This document shows, one piece after another, positions 30,617 to 40,038 of a stretch of 64,000 nt of DNA. The DNA is taken from contig LT598467.1 of NCBI GenBank assembly GCA_900074745.1, positions 806,001 to 870,000 of the forward strand, written 5' to 3'. Made by a program: the position numbers and the translations under genes. Within the stretch, counting starts at the first letter, position 1. Each line of letters starts with the position of its first letter. Source of the stretch: Lachancea mirantina (Eukaryota; Ascomycota; Saccharomycetes; Saccharomycetales; Saccharomycetaceae). The notes below the pieces were generated by a model, which was not told where the DNA came from, made no database searches, and worked only from the letters and a program-made list of their open reading frames with translations.

Positions 30617-31457
30617 AGTCGATGCAAGGGGAAAATGTGTAAGACGCTATACCTAACAGTCTTGTCAAACCTGAACCTTTCAAAAGCTGGCATAAAACCT
30701 ATACAGAGATTGAGCGTGTTTCTTGGTCTCACCTCCCACAACCTGTTTCACGTCCCTATGATCTCTTTCGACAGCTACCGGCATTCCTCAAGCTCTGAAG
30801 ACGAGCTTACCATCATAGGCCTTACTCGAGGCTGGAGATTAGTGAGCTGAAAAAACAAACCTACAATGTTTGTGTACATGTCGGGCTCGGGACAAGCTCT
30901 AACCAGCAGTGGGCCTCAAATCCCCGTCGAATGTTGTCAAATAATTGTCAAATAATTCTCTTAGATATGAATCTGGAGTTTAACTTATGAGAGACCTAGT
31001 TCTCCAGATTCGTACCCAGTGCTACGACCACCGATCGTCAACTCTCCCAACTTGTTTCTCTAAGTAGTCACGAGTACTTAATGACACCCCGGTTGAAGGG
31101 AGAAGAGAGAACCCCGAGTTGATGACATGTGAAGTTGAAACACTGGGCAGAAGAGCCGTATATAAAGGAACGAGATCTAGAGAGTTTAATGTAGATGGAG
31201 CAACTTTGTAGAACATTTTCATAGGGCGATTCAGCAGGTATCGCATTTCATAGTGCGTTTCAGGGTCCATTAGCAGATTCATTAGCAGATTCATTAGCAG
31301 ATTCGAGAAACGTGTTGGAACAAGAAGTGACGTGGGCTTCGAATTATTTGAGTATTTGGTTTGACGTGACAGAGAAGGCGAAAGTGACCAAGGGTGATTG
31401 CAAGAATCCGGGGTAAAGGGAACTGGACAAAGCTGTTCTCGGAAAGTGTATTCAAAG
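30617..31457. other. Region between tRNA-Leu and CRC1
   Basis: About 0.84 kb upstream of CRC1. It contains three exact tandem copies of a 12-bp unit (31268-31303). The long minus-strand ORF across 31022-31618 overlaps the CRC1 start, has no family resemblance and is treated as chance. This is the second synteny junction in the window. Confidence 0.55.
31268..31303. repeat. 12-bp tandem repeat, three copies
   Basis: Three perfect copies of CATTAGCAGATT end about 155 bp upstream of the CRC1 ATG. This is a simple tandem duplication in a promoter or leader and may vary between strains. Confidence 0.9.
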
Positions 31458-32417
31458 ATGTCAGCAAGCGTTGAACAAGACGCAGTTGATTTGGAAGCGC
31501 GGCTGTCGCCGCGCAACCGAAGCGGTGGGGTTCTGCGCGAAAATCTGAAGTCTTTTGCGGCAGGAGGCGTCGGAGGCGTCAGTGCAGTGCTCACGGGCCA
31601 TCCGTTCGATTTGATCAAAGTCCGTTGTCAGGCCGGCCACGCGTCGGGCACCTTCGACGCAGTGGGGGCCATACTGCGCGAATCGCGTGCTCAAAGTGGG
31701 CCCGTGGTGTTGAACGCAGCGCGCGGGTTTTACCGAGGTGTCGTACCGCCTTTGCTCGGCGTAACTCCGATTTTCGCAGTCTCGTTCTGGGGTTACGACG
31801 TGGGCAAGAAATTGGTGCATTCTGTCAGTTCTCCAGATTCGCCCAGCACGAGTTTGAGCTCGATCAAGCTGTCTACGGGCCAAATGGCCGCGGCGGGGTT
31901 CATCTCTGCAATCCCCACGACGCTGGTCACAGCTCCAACAGAACGTATCAAAGTGGTGCTCCAAACGTCGCACGATTCTTCGTTTATCGGGGCCGCGCGC
32001 CGAATTGTAGCAGAGGGAGGTATCCAATCGCTTTTCCGAGGCACATTGGCCACTCTAGCGCGCGACGGACCCGGTAGTGCGCTTTATTTTGCCTCTTACG
32101 AGGTTTGCAAGCATTCTTTGAGCAAAGGGAAAAATGAAGATGAATTGAGCGTGGCCAACGTTTGTATCGCGGGCGGCGTAGCAGGCGTGAGTATGTGGCT
32201 CGGCGTTTTCCCAATCGACACCTTGAAAACGAAACTGCAGTCGGGTAGTGGGAGTATGAGCATGACGGGTGCCGCACGTGAAATTTACGTTGCGCGCGGT
32301 ATCAAAGGGTTTTTCCCGGGAGTGGGACCGGCTCTACTGAGAAGCTTCCCTGCCAATGCTGCCACATTTTTGGGAGTTGAGTTGACGCACGCTCTATTTC
32401 GAAAATATAATGTTTAG
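31458..32417 (+). CDS. CRC1: Mitochondrial carnitine/acylcarnitine carrier
   Basis: 319 residues from the ATG at 31458 (MSASVEQD); the longer open frame begins with TTG. Three mitochondrial-carrier repeats are visible, with the signatures PFDLIK (about residue 49), PTERIK (about 160) and PIDTLK (about 252), and the GFYRGVVPPLLG and LFRGTLATLARDGPG motifs of this subfamily. Size and sequence fit Crc1 (about 327 residues), the inner-membrane antiporter that brings acetylcarnitine into the matrix. Neighbours KTR1 and NUP1 follow as in S. cerevisiae YOR100C-YOR098C. Confidence 0.95.
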   Translation: MSASVEQDAVDLEARLSPRNRSGGVLRENLKSFAAGGVGGVSAVLTGHPFDLIKVRCQAGHASGTFDAVGAILRESRAQSGPVVLNAARGFYRGVVPPLLGVTPIFAVSFWGYDVGKKLVHSVSSPDSPSTSLSSIKLSTGQMAAAGFISAIPTTLVTAPTERIKVVLQTSHDSSFIGAARRIVAEGGIQSLFRGTLATLARDGPGSALYFASYEVCKHSLSKGKNEDELSVANVCIAGGVAGVSMWLGVFPIDTLKTKLQSGSGSMSMTGAAREIYVARGIKGFFPGVGPALLRSFPANAATFLGVELTHALFRKYNV

Positions 32418-32538
32418 TGTAATACATATATGTCCCTTGGAGTCATGGTCTCCCGTGTGGAAGGCAGGAAATATTATGATAACCTATGGAAATAGGACGA
32501 AAATTTCCTGATGCCTGCGCCAGCGCCAACGGCTGAGC

Positions 32539-33708
32539 TCAATCGGCATATTTCAACCAGCCTGCGGGCTTGGGGATGTTGTTAACGGTGTAAAACTTGG
32601 TAGTGCAAGAATAGCCCTTCCACGTGAAATCCTCGTTAGGATTACAGCTGCAACGATTGTTGAGGCGAGTCAGATCGTCGATTGGACATGCATGGAAAGG
32701 AACGTGGAAGTAACCGACGTCACCAAAATGGTGAATTTCGGACCGATCCAGAAGTAGCGCTGCTGCAATGGAATGAACAGGAGCATCACCCCAGCGTTCG
32801 TAAAAAAAGCCGCCCGCATGGTCCAGATAGTCGAAATAAGCAGAGTAAGCAGGACCACGCCATAGGTCGAGCCAACCGACCTCGAAGTTGGACCAGAAAT
32901 GGCACAAGTTATAAGAAGCGCCTTCGTCGTCCGACACAAAGTCCAGCATATTGTTTGGATGGATATGTTCTGGATATTTCTCCATGAACTCACGTGTGGT
33001 CTTCCACAGGGTTTCGATCGTGGCCGGATATTCCTTGATGGAAATCGTGAACCCGTATTTTTTGCCGTTATCCTTCATGAACTTGAAAACGTCGTAATCG
33101 ACGTCGCAGTGAATACGCGTATCAGGTTCAACCCGCCAATACCAGTCATAGTCCTTGAGCATTTCGTTTCTGTAGAAAAAGCCGGATTCAAAACGGCACA
33201 TGTGTCTGTAGGATTCCGAATCTCCGTAAATAATCCTGTCGGCGCGCATTTGGTCTCTCACCTGTGCGGCTTTGTTTTGATCGATCCATTCAGGGTACGA
33301 CCAGTGTTCTGGTGGCACTTTCCCGTACTTGGTCGTGCCACTGATCATGGCCGTTGTAACACGCTTGAACTCCTCAGTGAACTCTTTGTCATTCAAGAAG
33401 ACCCAATCGTACTGGAACTTCCGGTTGAAACGGTCCTCAATGCTTGCAATTGACCCGATCAAAGAGTACAGATCTTCGTTTCTCGCCAACGTGACAAACG
33501 TCGCCTTCTCTTTGGTACCAGCGTAAACTTCTTTGGCCACTTTCCGATACACAAATCCATTTTCTTTCACGGTATGACTCGAGTTCTTAATCGTTCCGTT
33601 CCTACCGCCAGCAAAGCTGGCGCCCTGGAAGAGAACCCAAATTGTCACGATGAGGATACTCACAGCGGCAATGACGCGGTAAGCCCCATCCTTCTTGGCG
33701 GTTTGCAT
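32539..33708 (-). CDS. KTR1: Alpha-1,2-mannosyltransferase of the KRE2/MNT1 family
   Basis: 389 residues from the ATG at 33708 (Ktr1 has about 393). It is a type II membrane protein with a short basic cytoplasmic tail, one signal anchor (about residues 12-30, VIAAVSILIVTIWVLF), and a lumenal GT15 domain. Family motifs include ATFVTLARNEDL, the metal/sugar-nucleotide region WYWRVEPDTRIHCDVDYD, and NLCHFWSNFEVG with the proposed catalytic glutamate. Ktr1 adds alpha-1,2-mannose to N- and O-linked glycans in the Golgi using GDP-mannose. Convergent with CRC1. Two ACGCGT elements lie 86-115 bp upstream and may give G1/S-phase expression. Confidence 0.95.
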   Translation of the reverse strand: MQTAKKDGAYRVIAAVSILIVTIWVLFQGASFAGGRNGTIKNSSHTVKENGFVYRKVAKEVYAGTKEKATFVTLARNEDLYSLIGSIASIEDRFNRKFQYDWVFLNDKEFTEEFKRVTTAMISGTTKYGKVPPEHWSYPEWIDQNKAAQVRDQMRADRIIYGDSESYRHMCRFESGFFYRNEMLKDYDWYWRVEPDTRIHCDVDYDVFKFMKDNGKKYGFTISIKEYPATIETLWKTTREFMEKYPEHIHPNNMLDFVSDDEGASYNLCHFWSNFEVGWLDLWRGPAYSAYFDYLDHAGGFFYERWGDAPVHSIAAALLLDRSEIHHFGDVGYFHVPFHACPIDDLTRLNNRCSCNPNEDFTWKGYSCTTKFYTVNNIPKPAGWLKYAD

Positions 33709-33793
33709 TTTTAGTGATTCCAATGGAAAAAAGACTGATGTTTCCGACCTAAAGGAAGGTGATTTAATTTTTCATGTTTCTGGATGGAACAAG

Positions 33794-33822
33794 ACGCGTC
33801 AGTATATCTCACTGTGACGCGT
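33794..33822. promoter_or_regulatory. Paired MCB (ACGCGT) elements
   Basis: ACGCGT occurs at 33794-33799 and 33817-33822, each inside the same decamer ACGCGTCAGT, 23 bp apart (about two helical turns) and 86-115 bp from the KTR1 ATG. ACGCGT is the known MBF (Mbp1/Swi6) site; activity here is inferred. Confidence 0.75.
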
Positions 33823-34926
33823 CAGTCTTTGATAAAGGCTAAAGAAATCGGAGATATCGCCCAGGCCGGTATTTTAATTACTCGTATATGTGGTTCGCTT
33901 CTTGCAGAATTGGTTAAAATTTGTGTCATTGGGTTTTCTTTCAGCACGTTTTCTGAGTTTAATTTCGTTTTAATGCCACTTTCTCGAAGCTCTTATAGTT
34001 GGACAATGGTCACCAAAACTTTGCTTATTGACGGCTAAGAGTATATCTTTGAAGTCAATGCTGTTGCGCTATTTTCTCTAGCAGATGCTGCACCGTGCTG
34101 ACGAGATTATTATAGGTTTTGTAGGATGTTGAAAACTCATACACAATTACAATATTCTAAGATGAGTACGGAGCCTTATCGTGCAGTTTAATGTATTCAG
34201 GGGATTGCAATAGCTCATTGGTGGTAACGTACAAAACTGCACGTTGTCTGTCTTGGAATTTTAGACTTCGTCGTTGTTGGTCTTTTTTAATATTTCATTC
34301 AGATTAAATAGTTTTGGCGATTTATTATAATCCCAAAAATTTCACGGCTTGGGAAAGATCAAATGGTAACAGTAGCTTACGCCCTTGTCCTTTCTCCTTT
34401 GAACTACGCGATCAAGCCCTCGGCAACCTCTCTGCGAGGAGTTCAAGGTGACTCCCTCCACTAGTTCAGATATTCTAGTTATTCCTGATGCAGCGATGTG
34501 ACAAGAAATACGAAATGCGAAATTAGCGAGCAAATTGTAAAACGAATCAATCCAAGAAAACTGCTTTAAACATCTTGTGAGTACTGAATACGTCCATTTA
34601 TGCCGTTACCTCCTCTGCGATATACTTTTTACTTTTGCTTAAGTTAATCAATAGTTTCGAGAACCCAGAATTTTTACAAGCTTTTCAGTGAGTACACACG
34701 CGCAAAGTTGGCACCAAACTATAGCCGAGGTTTTGGTCCTTAATGCGGGTTTGCAAAATTATGTGCCTAAGCTCTGCATCCGTTGTTTAGGCAAAATGTT
34801 ATTGGCATGCTTAACTCCCATATATATGGGAAATTTTTCAACTCGAAAACCATCTCATCACTACAATTGACTTACTTTTGTAACGAAGAGCAAGATAGAA
34901 GAAAGACAAACCAGAGGTTTTGTGAG
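33823..34926. other. KTR1/NUP1 divergent intergenic region
   Basis: About 1.1 kb upstream of NUP1. A short plus-strand ORF (33784-34038) and a minus one (34342-34533) look like chance. The NUP1 frame is open upstream of its ATG at least to 34783, with an internal ATG at 34807, but the conserved protein begins at 34927. Confidence 0.5.
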
Positions 34927-37563
34927 ATGTCTGCAGCAGCCTCTGGAGTTAGACTCAAACGGTCTATTTCGTCTGTCCTTGTTAGCCTTTTCAAGCAGAG
35001 AAATACCGATGATGAAATCCAAGAATCAGCTCTGGTTGTAGAGGAGCAACCGTCACAAGAAAATCAAATACAAGACAGCCACAACGACTTCTCATCAGAG
35101 ATTTCGGGCCTATTCGATGCTTCTATTGCTGATGGACCACCATTGGTGCCTATTTTGCCCATTCAGCGTTTGAAAATCCTACGCTATAAGCAATATTTGC
35201 GCAGATTGGAATACAGATTGGAAGTCCCCATAGACCAAGACTACCTGCTGGAAAATTCCACTTTTGCTGCGGACCACGAACGTGAATCGTCAATTGGAGT
35301 TTTAGGACCTTCGAAGAAGCCCAAAACTGGTATGAATGCGGCCGAAAAGCGTTTATATCAGCCCAAGAAGTCTGGGAAAAGGTGGAACGGAGAAATGGAA
35401 TATGACTTGACTGAATACGACGCGGTGAAAAGACCTAAATTGGAACAAGATAGTATGGAGCCACCCCTGTTAGCGACCGATTCGACGGCTCCCAGGGACA
35501 GGATGAACGCCGATGATGGGTATCTCTCGAAAAAGCAAATGGATATCTTAGATGGCAAACCTGCGCTGGGTTCAAGCATTCCGAAAATCCCTCATAACTT
35601 TACAACTAATGGGTCTATTAGTGAGAAATCCGCATCCAGATTGCCGGCACTACCAAGTTCCGGCTTCGATTTTTTGAAAGCGAGTCCCACTAATCAGAAA
35701 CTAACCGATAAAGCAGATGAGAGTTCGTTATCTGAGACGATCGCATCGAAGCCTCAAGCTTCAAAGGGCTTCAGCTTTGGTACCGGGGCCCTGGGAAACG
35801 CTAACACGGAGGTGCGATCTTTCGCAGGTGCCGCGAAAGCAAAATCAGAAGACAAAAAAGATTCCTCTGATTCCAAGAATTCAAGGTTCGGTAGCTTGGA
35901 AACTAATAAGCTCGCAAATCAGACTAAACCCAGCTTTTCGTTCGGAAGCTCTGTCTCGAGCAATGGCGGTCTTCTCTCAAAAGAACATAAGAGTGTTACG
36001 CCCTCATTTCAGTTTGGAAAGAAGCTGGAACATAATACAGAGTCGTTGAACTTTGACAACAAAAGACCGAGGGATCTCGAAGATAGCTCTGCTAAGAGTT
36101 TCGGTCAAAGCGAAAAAAGTGCGAATGCTCCACCTGCATCAAAGATCTTTCCGTCCTCGGCTTCAGTACCAAAAGCATCAGTTGCTGCTAAGTCATCATT
36201 TGTTTTTGGTTCAAGTACACCCGAAACTAAGAAAGACGCATCTCCAGACAAATCCAACGGCAGTTCTATATTGGGAAGTGGGGAGGATAAGAGTACTAGC
36301 TCTTTCAGCTTCAATGCCAACTCAAAACCATCTTCCAACGAAGCCGTAATAGATTCTGAGCAGAAGGTGCCCGTTGGCTCACTGTTCTCGTTCGGAGCGA
36401 AAAAAGTGATGCCGAATACATCCTCATTAAATGGAGGGGAGAAGTTCGATGAAACACAAACTCAAACGGAGTCTTTCACTTTCGGCAAACCTAATTCTGA
36501 TCACAAGAACCTTCCGAATAACACAAATCCGTCGTTTTCCTTCGGCTCAAAACCAGACTCTTCGAAGGAGAGTAAAACCAACGCAGATGGTGGCAAGACA
36601 GCGACTCAGGCTTTTAGCTTTGAAGCTAAACCAAAAAGCGACAAAGCTTCGCAACCGGCTTTCAAGTTCGGAGGAAACACCCAGCCTAGAAACGACGAGA
36701 ATCCAAAGCCAGCTTTTACATTTGGTGGCAAAGTCGGTTTAGAGAAGCCTGCTGCTAACTTGTCAAGTGAGAAAAATGCCATCACGCCTGCCCCTTCTTT
36801 GTTTACAGGACTCACTGCAAGCAAAGAATCCTCGAGTACATCATCTTTTACAGTTGGAGGCATCAATGGCGCCAACAACCAAACAAAGCCTGAAGCAGGT
36901 ACTCAGAGCTTTAAGTTTACGTTAAACGAAAGCAAGTCGACGCCGGCGTTCAAATTCAATAACGACACAACGAAAACGCCAAATGGAACAGCAGGTATTG
37001 GCCTCTTGAATAGAGCACAAGCTCCGGCATTAGGAGCACCGCACCCTGTTCATCCCACAACGCCCTTTAGCTTCAGCCCGGCTGCCACTACACAACAACA
37101 AAGCTTATCGGGTTTCAGCTCGGCTTCTTCCACCGCAACTCCAGCCTTTGGCGCCAGCGCGAATGTAAATCAGATGACAGCACCCTCTGCTTTTGTGGGC
37201 AGTTCAACCACGTCAGCTTCTCCGCCTCCGTTTGGAAACCCCTCTCCCGGATCGGCTAGTGGTACGTTTCAACAAAATAGGGCATTTAGTCCGTCCCATA
37301 CCATGAACCTCAACTTTGGCGGCACATCGGCAGCTGCTCAAGCGCCCAGCGCAATTTTTGGCGCTGCAACTAATACAAATCCTGCTCAAATATTTGGAGC
37401 ACAGTCTAGCACACCGGCCGCGACGTTTGGAAATGATCAATCGCAAGGTACGCAAACGATGTTCGGTGGTGGAGCACTACCAAATCAACATTCTCAGCAA
37501 CCTACTATGATGGGCCTACCACCCGGAAGAAAACTTGCTCGCATGAGAGCGAGAAGAACCTAA
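34927..37563 (+). CDS. NUP1: FG-repeat nucleoporin Nup1
   Basis: 878 residues from the ATG at 34927 (MSAAASGVRLKRSISSVL); S. cerevisiae Nup1 is longer (about 1076). The N-terminus has a basic amphipathic stretch and the conserved PPLVPILPIQRLKILRYKQ block, followed by EYDLTEYDAVK. From about residue 280 the chain is low-complexity with many FSF, FSFG, FKFG and FTFG repeats separated by charged Lys/Ser/Asp spacers, then GLFG-like Ala/Ser/Thr-rich sequence. It ends GRKLARMRARRT, matching the basic Nup1 C-terminus. It lies on the nuclear basket side of the pore and binds importin beta (Kap95) during import. It matches YOR098C in order and direction. Confidence 0.95.
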   Translation: MSAAASGVRLKRSISSVLVSLFKQRNTDDEIQESALVVEEQPSQENQIQDSHNDFSSEISGLFDASIADGPPLVPILPIQRLKILRYKQYLRRLEYRLEVPIDQDYLLENSTFAADHERESSIGVLGPSKKPKTGMNAAEKRLYQPKKSGKRWNGEMEYDLTEYDAVKRPKLEQDSMEPPLLATDSTAPRDRMNADDGYLSKKQMDILDGKPALGSSIPKIPHNFTTNGSISEKSASRLPALPSSGFDFLKASPTNQKLTDKADESSLSETIASKPQASKGFSFGTGALGNANTEVRSFAGAAKAKSEDKKDSSDSKNSRFGSLETNKLANQTKPSFSFGSSVSSNGGLLSKEHKSVTPSFQFGKKLEHNTESLNFDNKRPRDLEDSSAKSFGQSEKSANAPPASKIFPSSASVPKASVAAKSSFVFGSSTPETKKDASPDKSNGSSILGSGEDKSTSSFSFNANSKPSSNEAVIDSEQKVPVGSLFSFGAKKVMPNTSSLNGGEKFDETQTQTESFTFGKPNSDHKNLPNNTNPSFSFGSKPDSSKESKTNADGGKTATQAFSFEAKPKSDKASQPAFKFGGNTQPRNDENPKPAFTFGGKVGLEKPAANLSSEKNAITPAPSLFTGLTASKESSSTSSFTVGGINGANNQTKPEAGTQSFKFTLNESKSTPAFKFNNDTTKTPNGTAGIGLLNRAQAPALGAPHPVHPTTPFSFSPAATTQQQSLSGFSSASSTATPAFGASANVNQMTAPSAFVGSSTTSASPPPFGNPSPGSASGTFQQNRAFSPSHTMNLNFGGTSAAAQAPSAIFGAATNTNPAQIFGAQSSTPAATFGNDQSQGTQTMFGGGALPNQHSQQPTMMGLPPGRKLARMRARRT

Positions 37564-38134
37564 GCATATCGGCATACCTGACGGAATGTCCATGGCAATT
37601 AGCAATAACTCTCTGCATTTACCTGTAGTATATATACACAAGAACTGAAATTGACACAAGGTTCTGTAAGATCTCAGAAGTACGGACTTGACGCAAAGAC
37701 TGTTTTCGCTGTTGCGATGGGTTTCTGGAAGTGATTGAAATTTAGTTCTAGCTAAAATGTATCTACAGGATTCCAAATGGTAATACGAAATTTCCTCGAT
37801 TATCCACAACATTTCCCGAACATTTCGTGAATTGATTTTAGAAGACGTGCAAATATTTGCGGCCCGAGAGAAGGTTATCCAGTTTCGTTTTCACAGGTTT
37901 GCTGGATTACTTATTTAACGAGAATTTCAAGATTTCAACTCTGAGCATCGCGTCAGAAACCTTGATTTGAAAAGAATAAAAAATCGAAACAATTGGGCTG
38001 GTTTTGATGAGTTTGCGTACTGATTGATTAACGTTTACTTTTTATGAAATTTAGAGCTCCAATTGCCTTTGGAGTTGATTGACTTGGTAACCTAAACAGC
38101 ATACTCAAAAGCTACCAAGCTCTTCGTCGATCGT
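37564..38134. other. Gap between NUP1 and the YOR097C-like gene
   Basis: 0.57 kb containing the NUP1 3' end and the promoter of the next gene. No additional feature is recognised. Confidence 0.5.
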
Positions 38135-38662
38135 ATGAATCAAGAATATTCTAATAAAACACCAATGGATCAACTTCCCGATGGCCTAAAAAGTGCAATT
38201 CAAGGTCTCCAGATCCCGCTGAAAGACTACAAGAAAATTCACCCGCCATCCTTTTTCCTGGGTTGTTTAGTGACCATCAGTCTAACGCTCTTAGAGCCAG
38301 TTTTAAGGGCTTTAGTAGGAGGCATTGTAATAAGCATCTTGAGGCTTGTTAAGTTCGCCGTATTAATAGGAGGACTCTACTTGTGTGCTACGGTTATTTT
38401 TTCCAAGGACAGCGCTCCACAGCCCAAAAAGCTTGCTCAACTGTTCAATAAAAGTGAATCGCAAGTGCGGTTTGCCCCAACGCCGAAGAACGACTTCGTA
38501 AACAACGCAGACCGTGCCATTGAAACGGATAATTTTGTTGTGGCGAGGGAAGATGTACGTAAACATGGAAGACGTGGATATGTCGAAGATGAATCGCCAG
38601 AACGCGACGCAGCGTACGAGCGATTCATCAGAAAGGCAGGCAGCGGCGGCAGGAAACAGTGA
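38135..38662 (+). CDS. Uncharacterised conserved yeast membrane protein (YOR097C-like)
   Basis: 175 residues, the same length as S. cerevisiae YOR097C, and in the same place between NUP1 and RPS7. The N-terminal 35 residues are polar. Two hydrophobic stretches follow (about 39-60 and 62-90), interrupted by Glu54, Arg58 and Arg70-Lys73, suggesting a hairpin or two short membrane spans. The C-terminal half is charged and probably soluble (RGYVEDESPERDAAYERFIRKAGSG). No enzymatic motif is seen and I know of no established function. The conserved location and length argue that it is a real gene. Confidence 0.85.
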   Translation: MNQEYSNKTPMDQLPDGLKSAIQGLQIPLKDYKKIHPPSFFLGCLVTISLTLLEPVLRALVGGIVISILRLVKFAVLIGGLYLCATVIFSKDSAPQPKKLAQLFNKSESQVRFAPTPKNDFVNNADRAIETDNFVVAREDVRKHGRRGYVEDESPERDAAYERFIRKAGSGGRKQ

Positions 38663-38822
38663 TTAAGTATAAGCTTCTGACTTAAAACGCTTTAAATTAT
38701 ACACCTATTAAAACATTTCGGCTATTTTGTTGGGTCTAAGAAGACATAAGTTTCGAGTCCGAACTGATGCTTTCAACTGGGGGGAAAAAATTGTATGCTC
38801 TAGTTGAAGACAAGTTCAGAAT

Positions 38823-39570
38823 CTAATGAGATTCGCCTGGGATTTCGAACACGATTTGCTTACCGGTCAACTTGTTGTAAACGGCTTGGAAAGATTCCAA
38901 CTTGTAGTCGACCTGTTGGACATCCTTGGAGTTCAACAACACCTTTTGGACTTTGTTACCACCCACCAAGTATCTGACTCTCTTGCCAACGATCTCGGTT
39001 GGGAAAACCAAGTCTTCCAAGATCTTGTCGTGGACAGCGGTCAAAGTTCTGGATCTTGGTCTCTTTTGGAGTTGTCTAGATCTTCTGGAAGGCTTTGGTA
39101 AGATTCTTCTCTCAGCTAGGAAGACAACGTGACGGTCTGGGAACTTCTTCTCTAATTCACGGGTCAACTTGGTTTGGACCTTGTGGTAACCAGCTAGGGA
39201 AGGAACTGGCACGAAAATGGCAATGGCCTTCTTACCGCCGGCAACATCGATCTAAGTTCGAAAGTTAGTAAAAAAGAACAATACTAGGTAAACGGCCGCA
39301 CCAAACTCTCCTTCGAGCTTGCTCAAAGCTGTTCTGACGCAGTTCTGACGTCCACACTGCATCGGACGCCGCAGATCGAACGAGTAGGTCACTGGCTTCG
39401 CTAATCTTTGCTAGTCATGTTTCACATACCTCTCTGATAGACTTGAACTGCAATAGTCTCAAGTCAGCCTTCAACTCTGGGGAAGAGTTTTCCAAGTCAA
39501 CGAAGGCTTGGGCGACTTGCAATTCCAATTCAGTTGGAGCTTGGGACAAAATCTTAGCTTGAGCAGACAT
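38823..39570 (-). CDS. RPS7: 40S ribosomal protein eS7, spliced
   Basis: Two exons on the minus strand: 39430-39570 (47 codons, [20 protein letters not shown] to IRE) and 38823-39251 ([21 protein letters not shown] to FEIPGESH), 189 residues in all; S. cerevisiae eS7 has 190. The splice falls between codons. The sequence is nearly identical to yeast eS7, including [48 protein letters not shown] and [19 protein letters not shown]. It is a component of the small ribosomal subunit. S. cerevisiae has two WGD copies (RPS7A, RPS7B), both spliced; one copy is seen here. A Rap1 site lies about 470 bp upstream. Confidence 0.98.
39252..39429 (-). other. Spliceosomal intron of RPS7
   Basis: 178-nt intron on the minus strand: donor GTATGT at 39424-39429, consensus branch point TACTAAC at 39264-39270, acceptor TTAG ending at 39252. 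The branch-to-acceptor distance is short (about 12 nt). No snoRNA-like motif is obvious inside. Confidence 0.96.
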
Positions 39571-39652
39571 GGCTGATCTTTGTTACTTCCTGTACTGGCT
39601 ATAATCGCTTCTTGACTTTTCACGTTTCTTAGGATATTAAGAAACTCCTCTG

Positions 39653-39930
39653 AAAAAAAAATGGGCTACTGCCGGTGCTCAGCGCGTACGAGCCACGGCC
39701 GGAGGCCCAAGCTTCGTGGCAAGGGTATGGGGAAGTCGACGGCGTGGGCAGCAGCCTCTGCGCAGGGGCTACCAACGCTAGGCAGACCTGAGGGTCGGCA
39801 TTCGGGCGGCGTAGCCAGGAACCGGCCTAATCCCCTGCCTACTCCGCCCCGCCAGGTAGAAGCGTGGGCAGGCAGCCGTGCAGCACGCTGGCAGCGCACC
39901 ACGAAGCGTGCTTCCTCTTCTATTGCGTTG
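39653..39930. other. GC-rich, hairpin-dense non-coding island
   Basis: About 270 bp with much higher GC than all surroundings. No recognisable protein is encoded: plus and minus ORFs across it are Arg/Ala/Gly-rich and resemble nothing known. It is full of compact inverted repeats: a GCCACG/CGTGGC stem enclosing GGCC-GGA-GGCC (about 39690-39720), AGCCTCT-GCGC-AGGGGCT at 39753-39770, GACC-TGAG-GGTC at 39785-39796, TAGGCAG/CTGCCTA at 39779-39785 and 39835-39841, and AGCGTG/CACGCT at 39861-39866 and 39884-39889. A run of nine A at 39653-39661 would be a T9 Pol III terminator for a minus-strand RNA. It does not match the SRP RNA, RNase P RNA or snRNA motifs I could test by eye. Confidence 0.5.
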
Positions 39931-40038
39931 ACGACGACACCGACTCATTTTATGTTCGTTCGAACGAGACGCAACTCGAAATCTAATATTTTATTGGCAC
40001 ACGATGTGTGGGTTGAAGCTCAATAGTTATATGTAAAT

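Noticed and set aside
31022-31618. 198-codon minus-strand ORF antisense to the CRC1 start
   Set aside because: It overlaps the well-supported CRC1 N-terminus, is low-complexity, includes the 12-bp repeat as NLLM repeats, and resembles no family.
34783-34926. N-terminal extension of NUP1
   Set aside because: The open frame starts with TTG or a non-conserved ATG at 34807; the family sequence begins at 34927.
39661-40026. 121-codon plus-strand ORF in the GC-rich island
   Set aside because: Composition is driven by high GC (Arg, Ala, Gly, Pro); both strands are equally open and there is no family resemblance.
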